This document shows, in pieces, positions 1-6,364 of a stretch of DNA of 7,171 bases. The first letter of the stretch is position 1. The number at the start of each line of letters is the position of its first letter. The DNA is from Chthonomonas sp. UBA2391 (lineage in GTDB: Bacteria > Armatimonadota > Fimbriimonadia > Fimbriimonadales > Fimbriimonadaceae). Location: the NCBI GenBank assembly GCA_002343825.1, contig DDSL01000038.1:1-7171 (forward strand), read 5' to 3'. The notes under the pieces were generated by a model that was given only the letters and a program-made list of their open reading frames with translations, was not told the DNA's origin and searched no databases. The position numbers and the translations under genes were made by a program.

Positions 1-428
1 TCGCGGAAGATCACCATATCGACGGCCCCCGGATCCTTCACCGGACTGGGAACGCCCGTAAACCAGCGGACGGGGCGAAGACAGACATAGAGGTCGAGAA
101 TCTGCCTGAGGGCGACGTTGAGGGACCGAATTCCGCCGCCAACCGGAGTCGTGAGGGGACCCTTGATGCCAACCAAATAGCTCTTGAAGTCTTCGAGAGT
201 TTCGTCGGGGAGCCAATTCCCTGTTTGGTTAAAGGCCTTTTCGCCGGCCAGAACCTCCTTCCATTCGATCTTTCTTTCGCCGCCGTAGGCCTTGGCCACA
301 GCCGCGTCAAGAACGGCGACGCTCGCGCGCCAGATATCGGGACCAGTGCCGTCCCCTTCGATGAATGGAATGATCGGATCGTTCGGAACGACGAGCCCTT
401 GTGGGCCCATGGTGATCGAATTGCCCAT
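1..428 (-). CDS. icd: Isocitrate dehydrogenase [NADP+], N-terminal part (runs off left edge)
   Basis: TCA-cycle enzyme that oxidatively decarboxylates isocitrate to 2-oxoglutarate and CO2 in the cytoplasm, yielding NADPH. The visible 142 residues align without gaps to the N-terminus of homodimeric bacterial Icd. They show VPNDPIIPFIEGDGTGPDIW (14-33), GIKGPLTTPVGGGIRSLNVALRQ (87-109), LRPVRWFTGVPSPVK (117-131) and DMVIFR at the edge. S102, N104, R108 and R118 match the isocitrate-binding S113, N115, R119 and R129 of E. coli Icd. The ATG at 428 is preferred over the in-frame ATG at 410 because it keeps the SITMGPQGLVVP segment, which aligns with the KIT...G.L.VP segment of known enzymes. An in-frame TAG lies 27 nt upstream, so no longer start exists. 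No clear Shine-Dalgarno precedes either ATG. The gene starts 24 nt after sbtA on the same strand and is probably co-transcribed with it. The C-terminal two-thirds is outside the window. Confidence 0.95.
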   Translation of the reverse strand, partial: MGNSITMGPQGLVVPNDPIIPFIEGDGTGPDIWRASVAVLDAAVAKAYGGERKIEWKEVLAGEKAFNQTGNWLPDETLEDFKSYLVGIKGPLTTPVGGGIRSLNVALRQILDLYVCLRPVRWFTGVPSPVKDPGAVDMVIFR

Positions 429-452
429 GTTAACAAAGCAGGATACCGGAGC

Positions 453-1418
453 CTAGCGGTGCAGTGCGACCGAGATCGCGTGATAGATCGGGATACCAAG
501 GGCGAGGTTGAATGGGAAAGTGATCCCCACCGCGGCGGTCAGATAGAGGCTCGGATTGGCTTCGGGAAGCGCAACCCGCACGGCGGCCGGAGCGGCGATG
601 TAGCTCGCGCTGGCGGCGAGGGTGCCCAAGATCGCGGCGCCCCCCACGCTGAGCCCAACGGCCATCCCGGTAAAGACTCCCAACGCTCCAAGGAGCAGCG
701 GAGCGAGAACGCCCAACCCCACGATGAAGGCCCCGACCTTGCGCACTTCGCTCAATCGGTCGGCGGCGAGCAAACCCATGTCGAGCATGAACAAGCAGAG
801 AGCGCCCTGGAACGGCTGGACGAAAAAGGGTTCCACAAGCCCATAGCCCTTTGCCCCGGTTGCGAAGCCGACGATCATCCCACCGGCGAGCAAGATGATG
901 CTCTTGCCGGTGATGATCTCGTGCAGCGCGTCCTTCATGCCCGAACTTCGCCCCGCAACCCGGTGCCCGAGCAGAAGCGCGACCACAATCCCGGGGATCT
1001 CCATGATCGCCACCAGAGCGGGAGCAAACCCCTCATAACTGGCCGAAATCCCATCGAGAAAGGTGAGACAGGCGATGAACGTGACCGCCGAAACGCTCCC
1101 GTAGTGGGCCGCGATCGCGCTAGAGTTGACGGCATCCAGCCGCCCCAGCCCGCGACAGACAAAGAAGATCACCACCGGGATCAAAGAACCAAGCACGACC
1201 GTCCCGACGAGAGGGAGCACGATCTCGGCTATAGACACCTTGCTCAGCGCGACCCCACCCTTGAGGCCAATGGCCAAGAGCAGGTAGATGGCCAGGACTT
1301 GGTAGGCCCCTTTTGGGAGGCTGAGATCGCTCTTCAGGAACCTCGCGATCGCCCCGAGGGCAAAGCACAGGACCATCGGCGAAGTGAGGTTCTGTTGAAC
1401 AAGCTCGAGCGAACCCAT
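453..1418 (-). CDS. sbtA: SbtA-family sodium-dependent bicarbonate transporter
   Basis: Inner-membrane permease of the SbtA (DUF897) family, known in cyanobacteria as a high-affinity Na+/HCO3- symporter. The 321-residue protein is almost entirely hydrophobic, with about ten predicted membrane segments in two inverted-repeat halves. Family signatures are visible: the NLTSPMVLCFALGAIAR start (10-26), AIYLLLAIGLKGGV (43-56), AAHYGSVSAVTF (103-114) in the first half and the symmetry-related ASASYIAAPAAVR (269-281) in the second. The two half-motifs sit where the substrate site lies in known structures. The cytosolic loop between the halves (about 153-173) is short, whereas cyanobacterial SbtA is longer mainly because of an extended loop there. 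That suggests a minimal bacterial version. No gene for the PII-like partner SbtB lies next to it in the window. The start is at 1418 because the N-terminus matches the family; the Shine-Dalgarno is weak. The family call is firm, but bicarbonate as substrate is inferred from the family. Confidence 0.9.
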   Translation of the reverse strand: MGSLELVQQNLTSPMVLCFALGAIARFLKSDLSLPKGAYQVLAIYLLLAIGLKGGVALSKVSIAEIVLPLVGTVVLGSLIPVVIFFVCRGLGRLDAVNSSAIAAHYGSVSAVTFIACLTFLDGISASYEGFAPALVAIMEIPGIVVALLLGHRVAGRSSGMKDALHEIITGKSIILLAGGMIVGFATGAKGYGLVEPFFVQPFQGALCLFMLDMGLLAADRLSEVRKVGAFIVGLGVLAPLLLGALGVFTGMAVGLSVGGAAILGTLAASASYIAAPAAVRVALPEANPSLYLTAAVGITFPFNLALGIPIYHAISVALHR

Positions 1419-1506
1419 CTGGCTTTTGCAGACGAATCAACTTGGTGAAACTTGTCACCGTTAGGATTGCATCTCAGCACTATGCCGGGTATCCTAGGAA
1501 GTTCCC
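1419..1506. promoter_or_regulatory. Divergent intergenic region between sbtA and rpoZ
   Basis: These 88 nt must hold the promoters of both divergent transcription units. No pair of -35 and -10 boxes with good spacing is convincing on either strand. The best fragments are a lone TTGTCA at 1452-1457 (one mismatch from TTGACA) and a TAGGAT at 1462-1467, which do not combine at normal spacing. A small dyad, GGTGA at 1444-1448 and TCACC at 1455-1459 separated by 6 nt, could be an operator. TAGGAAG at 1495-1501 is the ribosome-binding site of rpoZ, about 7 nt before its ATG, and supports the start at 1507. That the promoters are here is inferred from gene layout. Confidence 0.45.
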
Positions 1507-2022
1507 ATGGCATCCACCGATGGAATCCGTCTGCCCGAGGCAGATGTACTCAGCAGCTTCGCGGAAGGCAAGTTTGTCCTTTCTAACCTTGCCGCCAAGC
1601 GCGCCAAACAACTCAAGGAGGGCGCGCCCCCGCTCATCCGAACCGAATCGAATCATCCTTTGACCATTGCGATGGCCGAAATCGCGGCAGGAAAGATCAA
1701 GCCTGTCCTGCCGACCGAAGAGCTGGAGCGCACTCCGCTCGATGTCGACGTGGATCTCCACCTCGATGGTCCTCGCCCGGCCGAACTCGGCATGCTCTTG
1801 CCTGGACTCGACGACGTCGAAGTCGAGCTTGTCGCCACTCTCGATGAAGGCGATGACCACGAAGAGGAACTGGCCGCCGATAGCGCTGCGGGGTCTCTGC
1901 TGGACATCCTCGGCGATGATGCCGAAGAAGATGTGGTGGCTCCTGAGTCGGATGACACGATGTCCCTTAATGAACTCGCCGATCAGGAAGAGGGCGCGGA
2001 AGAAGGCGAGTCCGAAGTCTAA
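1507..2022 (+). CDS. rpoZ: DNA-directed RNA polymerase subunit omega with long acidic C-terminal extension
   Basis: Omega is the small RNA polymerase subunit that wraps the C-terminal part of beta' and helps assembly. Residues 15-69 carry the family core: FAEGKFVLSNLAAKRAKQL (18-36) followed by NHPLTIAMAEIAAGKIKPVLP (49-69), matching the helix with AAKRARQ and the P.T.A..EIA.GKI motif of known omegas. Omega is usually about 65-110 residues, and this protein has 171. The extra 100 residues are a hydrophobic/acidic stretch (79-112), then a highly acidic, Ala/Gly/Ser-containing tail (113-171). After R90 there is no Lys or Arg, and about 25 of the last 61 residues are Asp or Glu. The start is set by a good Shine-Dalgarno (TAGGAAG, 1495-1501). 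The gene heads the operon, and its stop is 3 nt before dnaJ. The rpoZ identity rests on the short core; the function of the tail is unknown. Confidence 0.87.
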   Translation: MASTDGIRLPEADVLSSFAEGKFVLSNLAAKRAKQLKEGAPPLIRTESNHPLTIAMAEIAAGKIKPVLPTEELERTPLDVDVDLHLDGPRPAELGMLLPGLDDVEVELVATLDEGDDHEEELAADSAAGSLLDILGDDAEEDVVAPESDDTMSLNELADQEEGAEEGESEV

Positions 2023-2025
2023 GAT

Positions 2026-3144
2026 ATGGCAAAAGACCTCTACGAGGTCCTCGGCGTCAGTCGCCAGGCAAGTCCGCAAGAGATCAAGGCGGCCTACCGG
2101 CGACTGGCCCGACAATATCACCCTGACGTCAATCCAGGTAACAAAGAAGCCGAAGAGCGCTTTAAGGAGATCAGTGCCGCGCACGACATCCTGAGCGACG
2201 AGGAGAAGCGGGCCCGATATGACCAGTTCGGATCGACCGACGGTCCGACCGGCGGCCCGGGTGATTTCTTCGGAGGCCAAGGGTTCGACCTCGGCGATAT
2301 CTTCGAAACCTTCTTCGGTGGAGGAACCCAGCAACGACGTCGCAACGGCGTCGACGGACAAGACCTGAAGGCGCGGGTCGAGCTCGACCTTCGCGATGTG
2401 GTCGCGGGAGTCTCCAAGCAGATCCGCTACGATCGACCCAAGCGCTGCGGAAGCTGTCAAGGCACCGGAGTCGAGGGTGGAAAGGCCCCCGAAACTTGCC
2501 CTCAATGCAACGGGACGGGTTCGGTCACGCGAATTCAACAAACCTTTCTCGGTCAAGTCCGGACGAGCACCACTTGTCCCAATTGCCGTGGCGAAGGCGT
2601 GATCATCAAGGACCCGTGCCGCACCTGCAAGGGCCGCAAGCTGGTGTTGACCCAGGAGGAACTGGCGGTTGACGTTCCGGCGGGAGTCGAGGATGGCATG
2701 AGCATCCGGTTCCAGGGTCGCGGAGGCGAAGGCCTGGGTCAAGGATCCAACGGCGATCTTTACGTGGAAGTCGATATCGCCGCCGATGACCGCTTCTTGC
2801 GAGACGGAATCCACGTCCGAACCGCACTTGAGATCAGCTTCGCCCAGGCTGCGCTCGGTGACACGGTGAAGATCGACGGCGTGGCCGAAGAGGTCGAAGT
2901 GACGATCCCGCCGGGAACCCAGCCCGGAACGGAACTGCGAGTGAAGGGTCTTGGCGTTCCACCCCTGCGCGGCGGCCCCCGAGGAGATCTTTACGTTCAG
3001 ATCCAAGTGGTGGTCCCGACCAAGCTGAGCGAAGCCGAGATTAAGTTGATCCGCGACTTGGCTGCCCTTAGGGGTGAACGAGATCCCCAAGGCGACGGAG
3101 ACACTTCCCTGCTGGGTGGACTTTTCAAGAAGAGGAAAGGATGA
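2026..3144 (+). CDS. dnaJ: Chaperone protein DnaJ (Hsp40, type I)
   Basis: Cytoplasmic co-chaperone that delivers unfolded proteins to DnaK and stimulates its ATPase. All type I domains are present in order. The J domain is at 4-68, with the invariant HPD at 32-34. A short Gly/Phe-rich linker follows at about 71-100. The zinc-binding region has four CxxC motifs (C141/C144, C158/C161, C184/C187, C198/C201). Two beta-barrel substrate-binding domains and a C-terminal dimerisation region complete it, including DLYVEVDIAADDRFLRDG (244-261) and VTIPPGTQPGTELRVKGLG (292-310). The 372 residues are normal length. The fourth zinc repeat ends GRK rather than GxG, a mild deviation that keeps both cysteines. 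The start lies 3 nt after the rpoZ stop, so translation is probably coupled. Neither dnaK nor grpE is in the window, so dnaJ is separated from its usual partners on at least the upstream side. Confidence 0.97.
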   Translation: MAKDLYEVLGVSRQASPQEIKAAYRRLARQYHPDVNPGNKEAEERFKEISAAHDILSDEEKRARYDQFGSTDGPTGGPGDFFGGQGFDLGDIFETFFGGGTQQRRRNGVDGQDLKARVELDLRDVVAGVSKQIRYDRPKRCGSCQGTGVEGGKAPETCPQCNGTGSVTRIQQTFLGQVRTSTTCPNCRGEGVIIKDPCRTCKGRKLVLTQEELAVDVPAGVEDGMSIRFQGRGGEGLGQGSNGDLYVEVDIAADDRFLRDGIHVRTALEISFAQAALGDTVKIDGVAEEVEVTIPPGTQPGTELRVKGLGVPPLRGGPRGDLYVQIQVVVPTKLSEAEIKLIRDLAALRGERDPQGDGDTSLLGGLFKKRKG

Positions 3145-3983
3145 GCCGGACTTGGACCCGAATCACCGCCACGCTCCCTAGCGTGCCGCCAGACTGGTCG
3201 GCGTGGGACGAAATCTTCGAATCGGAAGGACTTAACGGGACGGTCCAGACCGACAAACCACCCACCATCGGTGGCTATGCCTACCAACCTGAGTCCGAGA
3301 CGATAACCCGGCTAACCGAACGGCTGAAGGAGTTTGGCGCCGTCCAGATCGAGGTCGCCGAGGAACCCGAACAAGACTGGGACGCGGTTTGGAAGAGTTT
3401 CTTCAAGCCCCGCCGGATCGGCAAAGGATGGGTCGTTCGGCCAACCTGGGAAGAGTTCGAGGCTCAGCCCGAAGACCGGGTGCTAGTTTTGGACCCCGGG
3501 CAAGCGTTTGGCACCGGTGATCACCCAACGACGCGGATGTGCCTTGCTCTGATGGAAGGCGTGGACTTTTCCGGGAAGGACGTGATCGATGTTGGCTGCG
3601 GTAGCGGAATCCTGAGCGTCGGAGCCGTGATGCTGGGGGCGGCTCGGGTGCGGGGTAACGACGTCGAGAAGGCCAGCGTCGAAACGGCGGAAGAAAATGC
3701 GGCCCGCAACGGAGTCGATGTGGAGTTCTTTACCGGCAAGGGATTCGAACCCTATGAAGACGGGGTCCAGGCGGATATCGTCCTGAGTAACATCATCTCC
3801 GCCGCTCTCATCCATCTGAGCCCCGACGCGGCAGCGGTGGTCCGTCCGGGCGGGACGTGGCTGGTCAGCGGGATCATCGATCAAAACTGGCCGGATGTCT
3901 TGACCGCCGCCGAGCGAGTGGGATTCGTCTTGCAGGCCCAAGAACAAGAGGATCAATGGATCGCGGCACGGTTCCTCCGCTAA
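3141..3983 (+). CDS. prmA: Ribosomal protein L11 methyltransferase
   Basis: SAM-dependent class I methyltransferase that trimethylates ribosomal protein L11. The N-terminal part (about 1-100) corresponds to the small L11-recognition domain and its linker and contains W84KSFFKPRRIG, the equivalent of the family WK..FKP.RIG. The catalytic domain shows DPGQAFGTGDHPTTR (118-132), the family hallmark. It also has SAM-binding motif I DVGCGSGILSVGA (150-162), a post-I loop NDVEKASV (173-180) and SNII (216-219) in the place of the usual ANIL motif. The length of 280 residues is normal. The ATG overlaps the dnaJ stop in an ATGA junction, and a purine-rich AGAGGAAAGG (3131-3140) provides the ribosome-binding site. 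dnaJ-prmA-rsmE is a recurrent gene order in bacteria, which supports the assignment. Confidence 0.95.
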   Translation: MSRTWTRITATLPSVPPDWSAWDEIFESEGLNGTVQTDKPPTIGGYAYQPESETITRLTERLKEFGAVQIEVAEEPEQDWDAVWKSFFKPRRIGKGWVVRPTWEEFEAQPEDRVLVLDPGQAFGTGDHPTTRMCLALMEGVDFSGKDVIDVGCGSGILSVGAVMLGAARVRGNDVEKASVETAEENAARNGVDVEFFTGKGFEPYEDGVQADIVLSNIISAALIHLSPDAAAVVRPGGTWLVSGIIDQNWPDVLTAAERVGFVLQAQEQEDQWIAARFLR

Positions 3984-4687
3984 GGTCTCTTCCCCGCTGC
4001 TTTGTCCTGGGTCTAGAACCCGAGGAAGAAGTCATCGAACTTCCGACGGAGGAGATCGACAAGTTTCGCAAGGTTCTGCGCCTCGGAACCGGAGACGAGG
4101 TGGCCGTTTTGCCCAACGACGGGGTCTCCGTTTGGCGCTGCCGACTGGACGGGCGGCGCGCCGTCGTCGAAGAGAAGGTTCAGGAATCCAACGAAGCCAA
4201 GAATCCTGTGATCGTGGCCCAAGCTCTGCCGAAACCCGACAAGCTCGACGAAGTTGTCCGAATGGGCACCGAGATGGGAGTGCAAGAGTTTTGGCTCTTC
4301 CCCACCGAAAGGACGGTGGTTCGCTGGGATGCCAAGAAGACGGAAGATCGGATCCGCCGCCTCGAGAAGATCGCCCGTGAAGCGGCGGAAGTTAGCTTTC
4401 GGACCCGGCTTCCTCGGATCCAACTCTTGAAAAGTCTTGACGAGGTCCTCGAACTCGCGGGCCCTCATGTTCTAGTCTTGAGTGAGCTGGAATGCGTTCA
4501 GGAGAGTCTCGCCGAAGCCCTTCCGGCGGCGGGGGTTCCGGTGGTCTTGGTGATCGGCCCCGAAGGAGGTTGGACGCGCGCCGAAGTTCAGAAGATCGGG
4601 GACCGGGGAGTCACGTTGGGTCCTCGAGTCTTGCGGGTGGATACGGCGGCGGCCTGCGCCGTTGCCCTCGCCATCCAGCGGAAGTAG
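3956..4687 (+). CDS. rsmE: 16S rRNA (uracil1498-N3)-methyltransferase
   Basis: SPOUT-superfamily methyltransferase that modifies U1498 of 16S rRNA with SAM; these enzymes have a knotted C-terminal fold and act as dimers. From the ATG at 3956 the protein has 243 residues, the typical RsmE length. Residues 11-20 (SLPRCFVLGL) match the family N-terminus (PRFFV). A small PUA-like RNA-binding domain follows (about 14-80), then the SPOUT domain with QALPKPDKLDEVVRMGTEMGV (89-109), VIGPEGGWTRAE (199-210) and LGPRVLRVDTAAA (221-233). The usual ETA is DTA and the usual EQS.R is EVSFR (144-148), both modest variants. The frame is open further upstream to 3857, but that would add 33 residues unlike RsmE and overlap prmA by over 120 nt. 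AAGAGGA at 3946-3952 lies just before the chosen ATG. The gene overlaps prmA by 28 nt. Confidence 0.93.
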   Translation: MDRGTVPPLRSLPRCFVLGLEPEEEVIELPTEEIDKFRKVLRLGTGDEVAVLPNDGVSVWRCRLDGRRAVVEEKVQESNEAKNPVIVAQALPKPDKLDEVVRMGTEMGVQEFWLFPTERTVVRWDAKKTEDRIRRLEKIAREAAEVSFRTRLPRIQLLKSLDEVLELAGPHVLVLSELECVQESLAEALPAAGVPVVLVIGPEGGWTRAEVQKIGDRGVTLGPRVLRVDTAAACAVALAIQRK

Positions 4688-4704
4688 GTACGCTCCGCTA
4701 AAGT

Positions 4705-5418
4705 ATGCGTAACGATGGACGCCAAGCGGATCAGCTCCGCCCCGTCACCCTTGAACCCGGATTCGCGAAATTTGCCGAAGGTTCTTGCTTGATCCAAATG
4801 GGTGACACCCACATGCTCGTCACCGCCACCGTTGAAGACCGGGTCCCCCCATTTATGAAGGGTCAGGGCAAGGGTTGGGTGACGGCGGAGTACGCGATGT
4901 TGCCGCGATCCGGTCGGGACCGGAACCAACGAGACTCGAATCGGGGCGCCAACGGCCGCTCGCTGGAGATCCAGCGCCTGATCGGCCGCGCCATGCGGGC
5001 TGTCGTGGATGTCGAGGCCATGGGCGAGCGGACGATTACCCTGGACTGCGACGCACTGCGAGCTGACGGAGGAACTCGAACGGCAAGTATCACGGCTGCC
5101 TACGTCGCGACTTACCAGGCGATGGAGTACATGATCAAAAAGCGGATGATCCAGCGAATTCTCCTGAAGGAACCGATCGCCGCGATCTCGGTCGGAATCG
5201 TTAGAAACCAGGAGCTCTTGGACCTGAACTATGAAGAAGATAGTCAGGCCCAGACCGACATGAACGTCGTAATGACCGGCAGCGGCAAATTCGTGGAGAT
5301 CCAGGGGACCGCCGAAGCTGATCCGTTCAGCGCGGAAGCCCTCGGCCGAATGTTGGCCCTCGCGAAAAAAGGCATCGTCCAACTGCACGAGATGCAGCGC
5401 GAAGCCCTCGGTATCTGA
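4705..5418 (+). CDS. rph: Ribonuclease PH (tRNA nucleotidyltransferase)
   Basis: Phosphate-dependent 3'-to-5' exoribonuclease that trims tRNA 3' ends; the family works as a hexameric ring. The N-terminus MRNDGRQADQLRPV is the family standard and fixes the start, although no strong Shine-Dalgarno is visible in the 17-nt gap after rsmE. Further signatures are WVTAEYAMLPRS (58-69), GRSLEIQRLIGRAMRAVVD (84-102) with R85 at the phosphate site, LDCDALRADGGTRTASIT (113-130) with the second phosphate-binding Arg at 125, and NYEEDSQAQTDMNVVMT (175-191) with the catalytic-region Asp residues at 179 and 185. FVEIQGTAE (196-204) ends the core. The 237 residues are normal, and no inactivating change is visible. 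The stop overlaps the rdgB start (TGATG), and rph next to rdgB is a common bacterial arrangement. Confidence 0.97.
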   Translation: MRNDGRQADQLRPVTLEPGFAKFAEGSCLIQMGDTHMLVTATVEDRVPPFMKGQGKGWVTAEYAMLPRSGRDRNQRDSNRGANGRSLEIQRLIGRAMRAVVDVEAMGERTITLDCDALRADGGTRTASITAAYVATYQAMEYMIKKRMIQRILLKEPIAAISVGIVRNQELLDLNYEEDSQAQTDMNVVMTGSGKFVEIQGTAEADPFSAEALGRMLALAKKGIVQLHEMQREALGI

Positions 5419-6254
5419 TGAACCGGATCGTCATCGCGACCCATAACCGCAAGAAGGCAGGAGAGATGCTCACAATTCTTTCCCGCTCTTTGCCAGGAGT
5501 GGAATGGTTGACCCTGGCGGACTTTCCCGAGGCCCCCGAGCCCGAAGAAACGGGAACGACCTATGAGGAAAATGCCCGGATCAAGGCCGAGAGCGCTTGC
5601 CGAGCAACCGGTCTGCCAAGCGTCGCCGACGATGCCGGGCTCGAGATCGATGCCCTCGGAGGAGAACCTGGCCTCTACAGCAAGCGGTTTGCGGGCGAAG
5701 AGACTCCGTTCCCCGAGAAGATGGGCATTATCCTTGAGCGGATGGCTGGCCTGGAGGGCGAAGCTCGCGCAGCACGGTTCCGATGCTGGGTGGCGATTGC
5801 CCGCCCCGATCAGAAGACCGAAGCGTTTGAGGGCATCTGCGAGGGCCACATTGGTCAAACATTGGAAGGGGAGGGGGGATTTGGCTACGATCCCATCTTT
5901 GTCGTCCGAGAAAACGGCCGCACGATGGCGACTCTGACAGCAGACGAAAAGCACGCGGTCAGCCACCGGGGAAAGGTTCTCGCCTTGGTCACCGAGAGGC
6001 TCCAGCAGATCCTCACGACTCCGCCCAAAACGGCGGGTTCGGCCCCGATCCAGGTCAAACTCCGAGAGGAATACATCACTCTTGGACAACTGCTGAAGGT
6101 CGCCGATGTCATCCAGACCGGGGGCGAAGCGAAGGCTTGGCTGGCTGACAACTCGGCCCTGATCAATGGAGAACCCGACAACCGCCGAGGCCGAAAGATC
6201 CGCCCTGGCGACCGGGTCGAATTTCCGAACGGAACGGTCGTCGACGCGGTCTGA
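5418..6254 (+). CDS. rdgB: XTP/dITP pyrophosphatase (RdgB/HAM1) fused to a YaaA-like S4 RNA-binding domain
   Basis: Residues 1-198 are a complete HAM1/RdgB pyrophosphatase, which hydrolyses XTP, dITP and ITP to monophosphates to keep deaminated purines out of nucleic acids. Visible motifs are ATHNRKKAGEM (7-17), TYEENARIKA (48-57), VADDAGLEIDALGGEPGLYSKRFAGE (69-94) with catalytic-site D71/D72, GFGYDPIF (154-161) and KHAVSHRGK (178-186). Standalone RdgB is about 195-205 residues; this protein has 278. After a Thr/Pro/Ala-rich linker (199-210), residues 211-278 match the small S4 protein YaaA/RlbA: EYITLGQLLKVADVIQTGG (218-236), then WLADNSALINGEPDNRRGRK (241-260) and a final PGDRVEF. No ATG, GTG or TTG codon lies in frame between the TTG of L190 and the S4 part, so the S4 module is unlikely to start separately. 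Last gene of the rpoZ operon; it overlaps rph by one base. Confidence 0.95.
   Translation: MNRIVIATHNRKKAGEMLTILSRSLPGVEWLTLADFPEAPEPEETGTTYEENARIKAESACRATGLPSVADDAGLEIDALGGEPGLYSKRFAGEETPFPEKMGIILERMAGLEGEARAARFRCWVAIARPDQKTEAFEGICEGHIGQTLEGEGGFGYDPIFVVRENGRTMATLTADEKHAVSHRGKVLALVTERLQQILTTPPKTAGSAPIQVKLREEYITLGQLLKVADVIQTGGEAKAWLADNSALINGEPDNRRGRKIRPGDRVEFPNGTVVDAV
6048..6251 (+). other. S4 (YaaA/RlbA-type) RNA-binding domain at the C-terminus of RdgB
   Basis: This part encodes residues 211-278 of the fusion. The pattern ITLGQLLKVADVIQTGG, then a short helix, then LINGEPDNRRGRKIRPGD, closely follows Bacillus subtilis YaaA (RlbA), a roughly 70-residue S4 protein normally encoded alone, for example between dnaN and recF. 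Family members are small RNA-binding proteins linked to the ribosome or its assembly. Residues N255, R256, R257 and R259 of the NRRGRK motif supply the basic RNA-contact surface typical of S4 domains. The similarity is read by eye from memory, but it spans the whole domain. Confidence 0.88.
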
Positions 6255-6298
6255 ACCCGGCTCGGGGAGAAAGTTTCGTCCGCAAACCGGGGCTTCTA

Positions 6299-6326
6299 GC
6301 AAAATTTGCCTTAACACTGCGATAAT
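6299..6326 (+). promoter_or_regulatory. Possible glnA promoter: extended -10 with a palindrome at the -35 position
   Basis: TGCGATAAT at 6318-6326 fits an extended -10 (TGn followed by a hexamer with five of six consensus bases). No good -35 hexamer lies at normal spacing. Instead the perfect palindrome GCAAAATTTGC (6299-6309) covers that place and could be a regulator site. Transcription would start near 6333, giving a glnA leader of about 118 nt. This is a pattern match only; no sigma-54 type -24/-12 element was found. Confidence 0.3.
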
Positions 6327-6329
6327 GAA

Positions 6330-6355
6330 GGACGGTTTGACAAAGAGGTCAGTCC
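6330..6355 (+). other. Stem-loop in rdgB-glnA intergenic region
   Basis: GGAC (6330-6333) can pair with GTCC (6352-6355) and TGAC (6338-6341) with GTCA (6348-6351). This gives eight base pairs with a 4-nt bulge on the left and a 6-nt loop. If transcription starts near 6333 most of the lower stem would be missing, so the full hairpin would form only in transcripts reading through from rdgB. It may have no function. Confidence 0.3.
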
Positions 6356-6364
6356 CCCGCAATG

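Noticed and set aside
225..1448. Long open frame of 407 codons on the plus strand
   Set aside because: Lies antisense to icd and sbtA, which both match known families along their length; its protein is rich in Arg, Asp, His and Pro, as expected for a shadow frame in GC-rich DNA.
1480..3090. Long open frame of 536 codons on the minus strand
   Set aside because: Antisense to rpoZ and dnaJ; no recognisable family, and the plus-strand genes account for the sequence.
6012..6060. Sequencing frameshift or missed stop joining separate rdgB and yaaA genes
   Set aside because: Both domains are in the same uninterrupted frame with a plausible linker, and no start codon is available for a separate S4 gene.
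6255..6270. Short hairpin CCCG-GCT-CGGG just after the rdgB stop as a terminator
   Set aside because: Only four base pairs and no following T tract.
6287..6309. Sigma-54 promoter for glnA
   Set aside because: A GG and a downstream GC are present, but their spacing is 15 nt rather than the required 10.
6337..6342. Perfect TTGACA upstream of glnA as a -35 box
   Set aside because: No acceptable -10 hexamer lies 16-18 nt downstream; the area is occupied by the base of the terminator-like hairpin.
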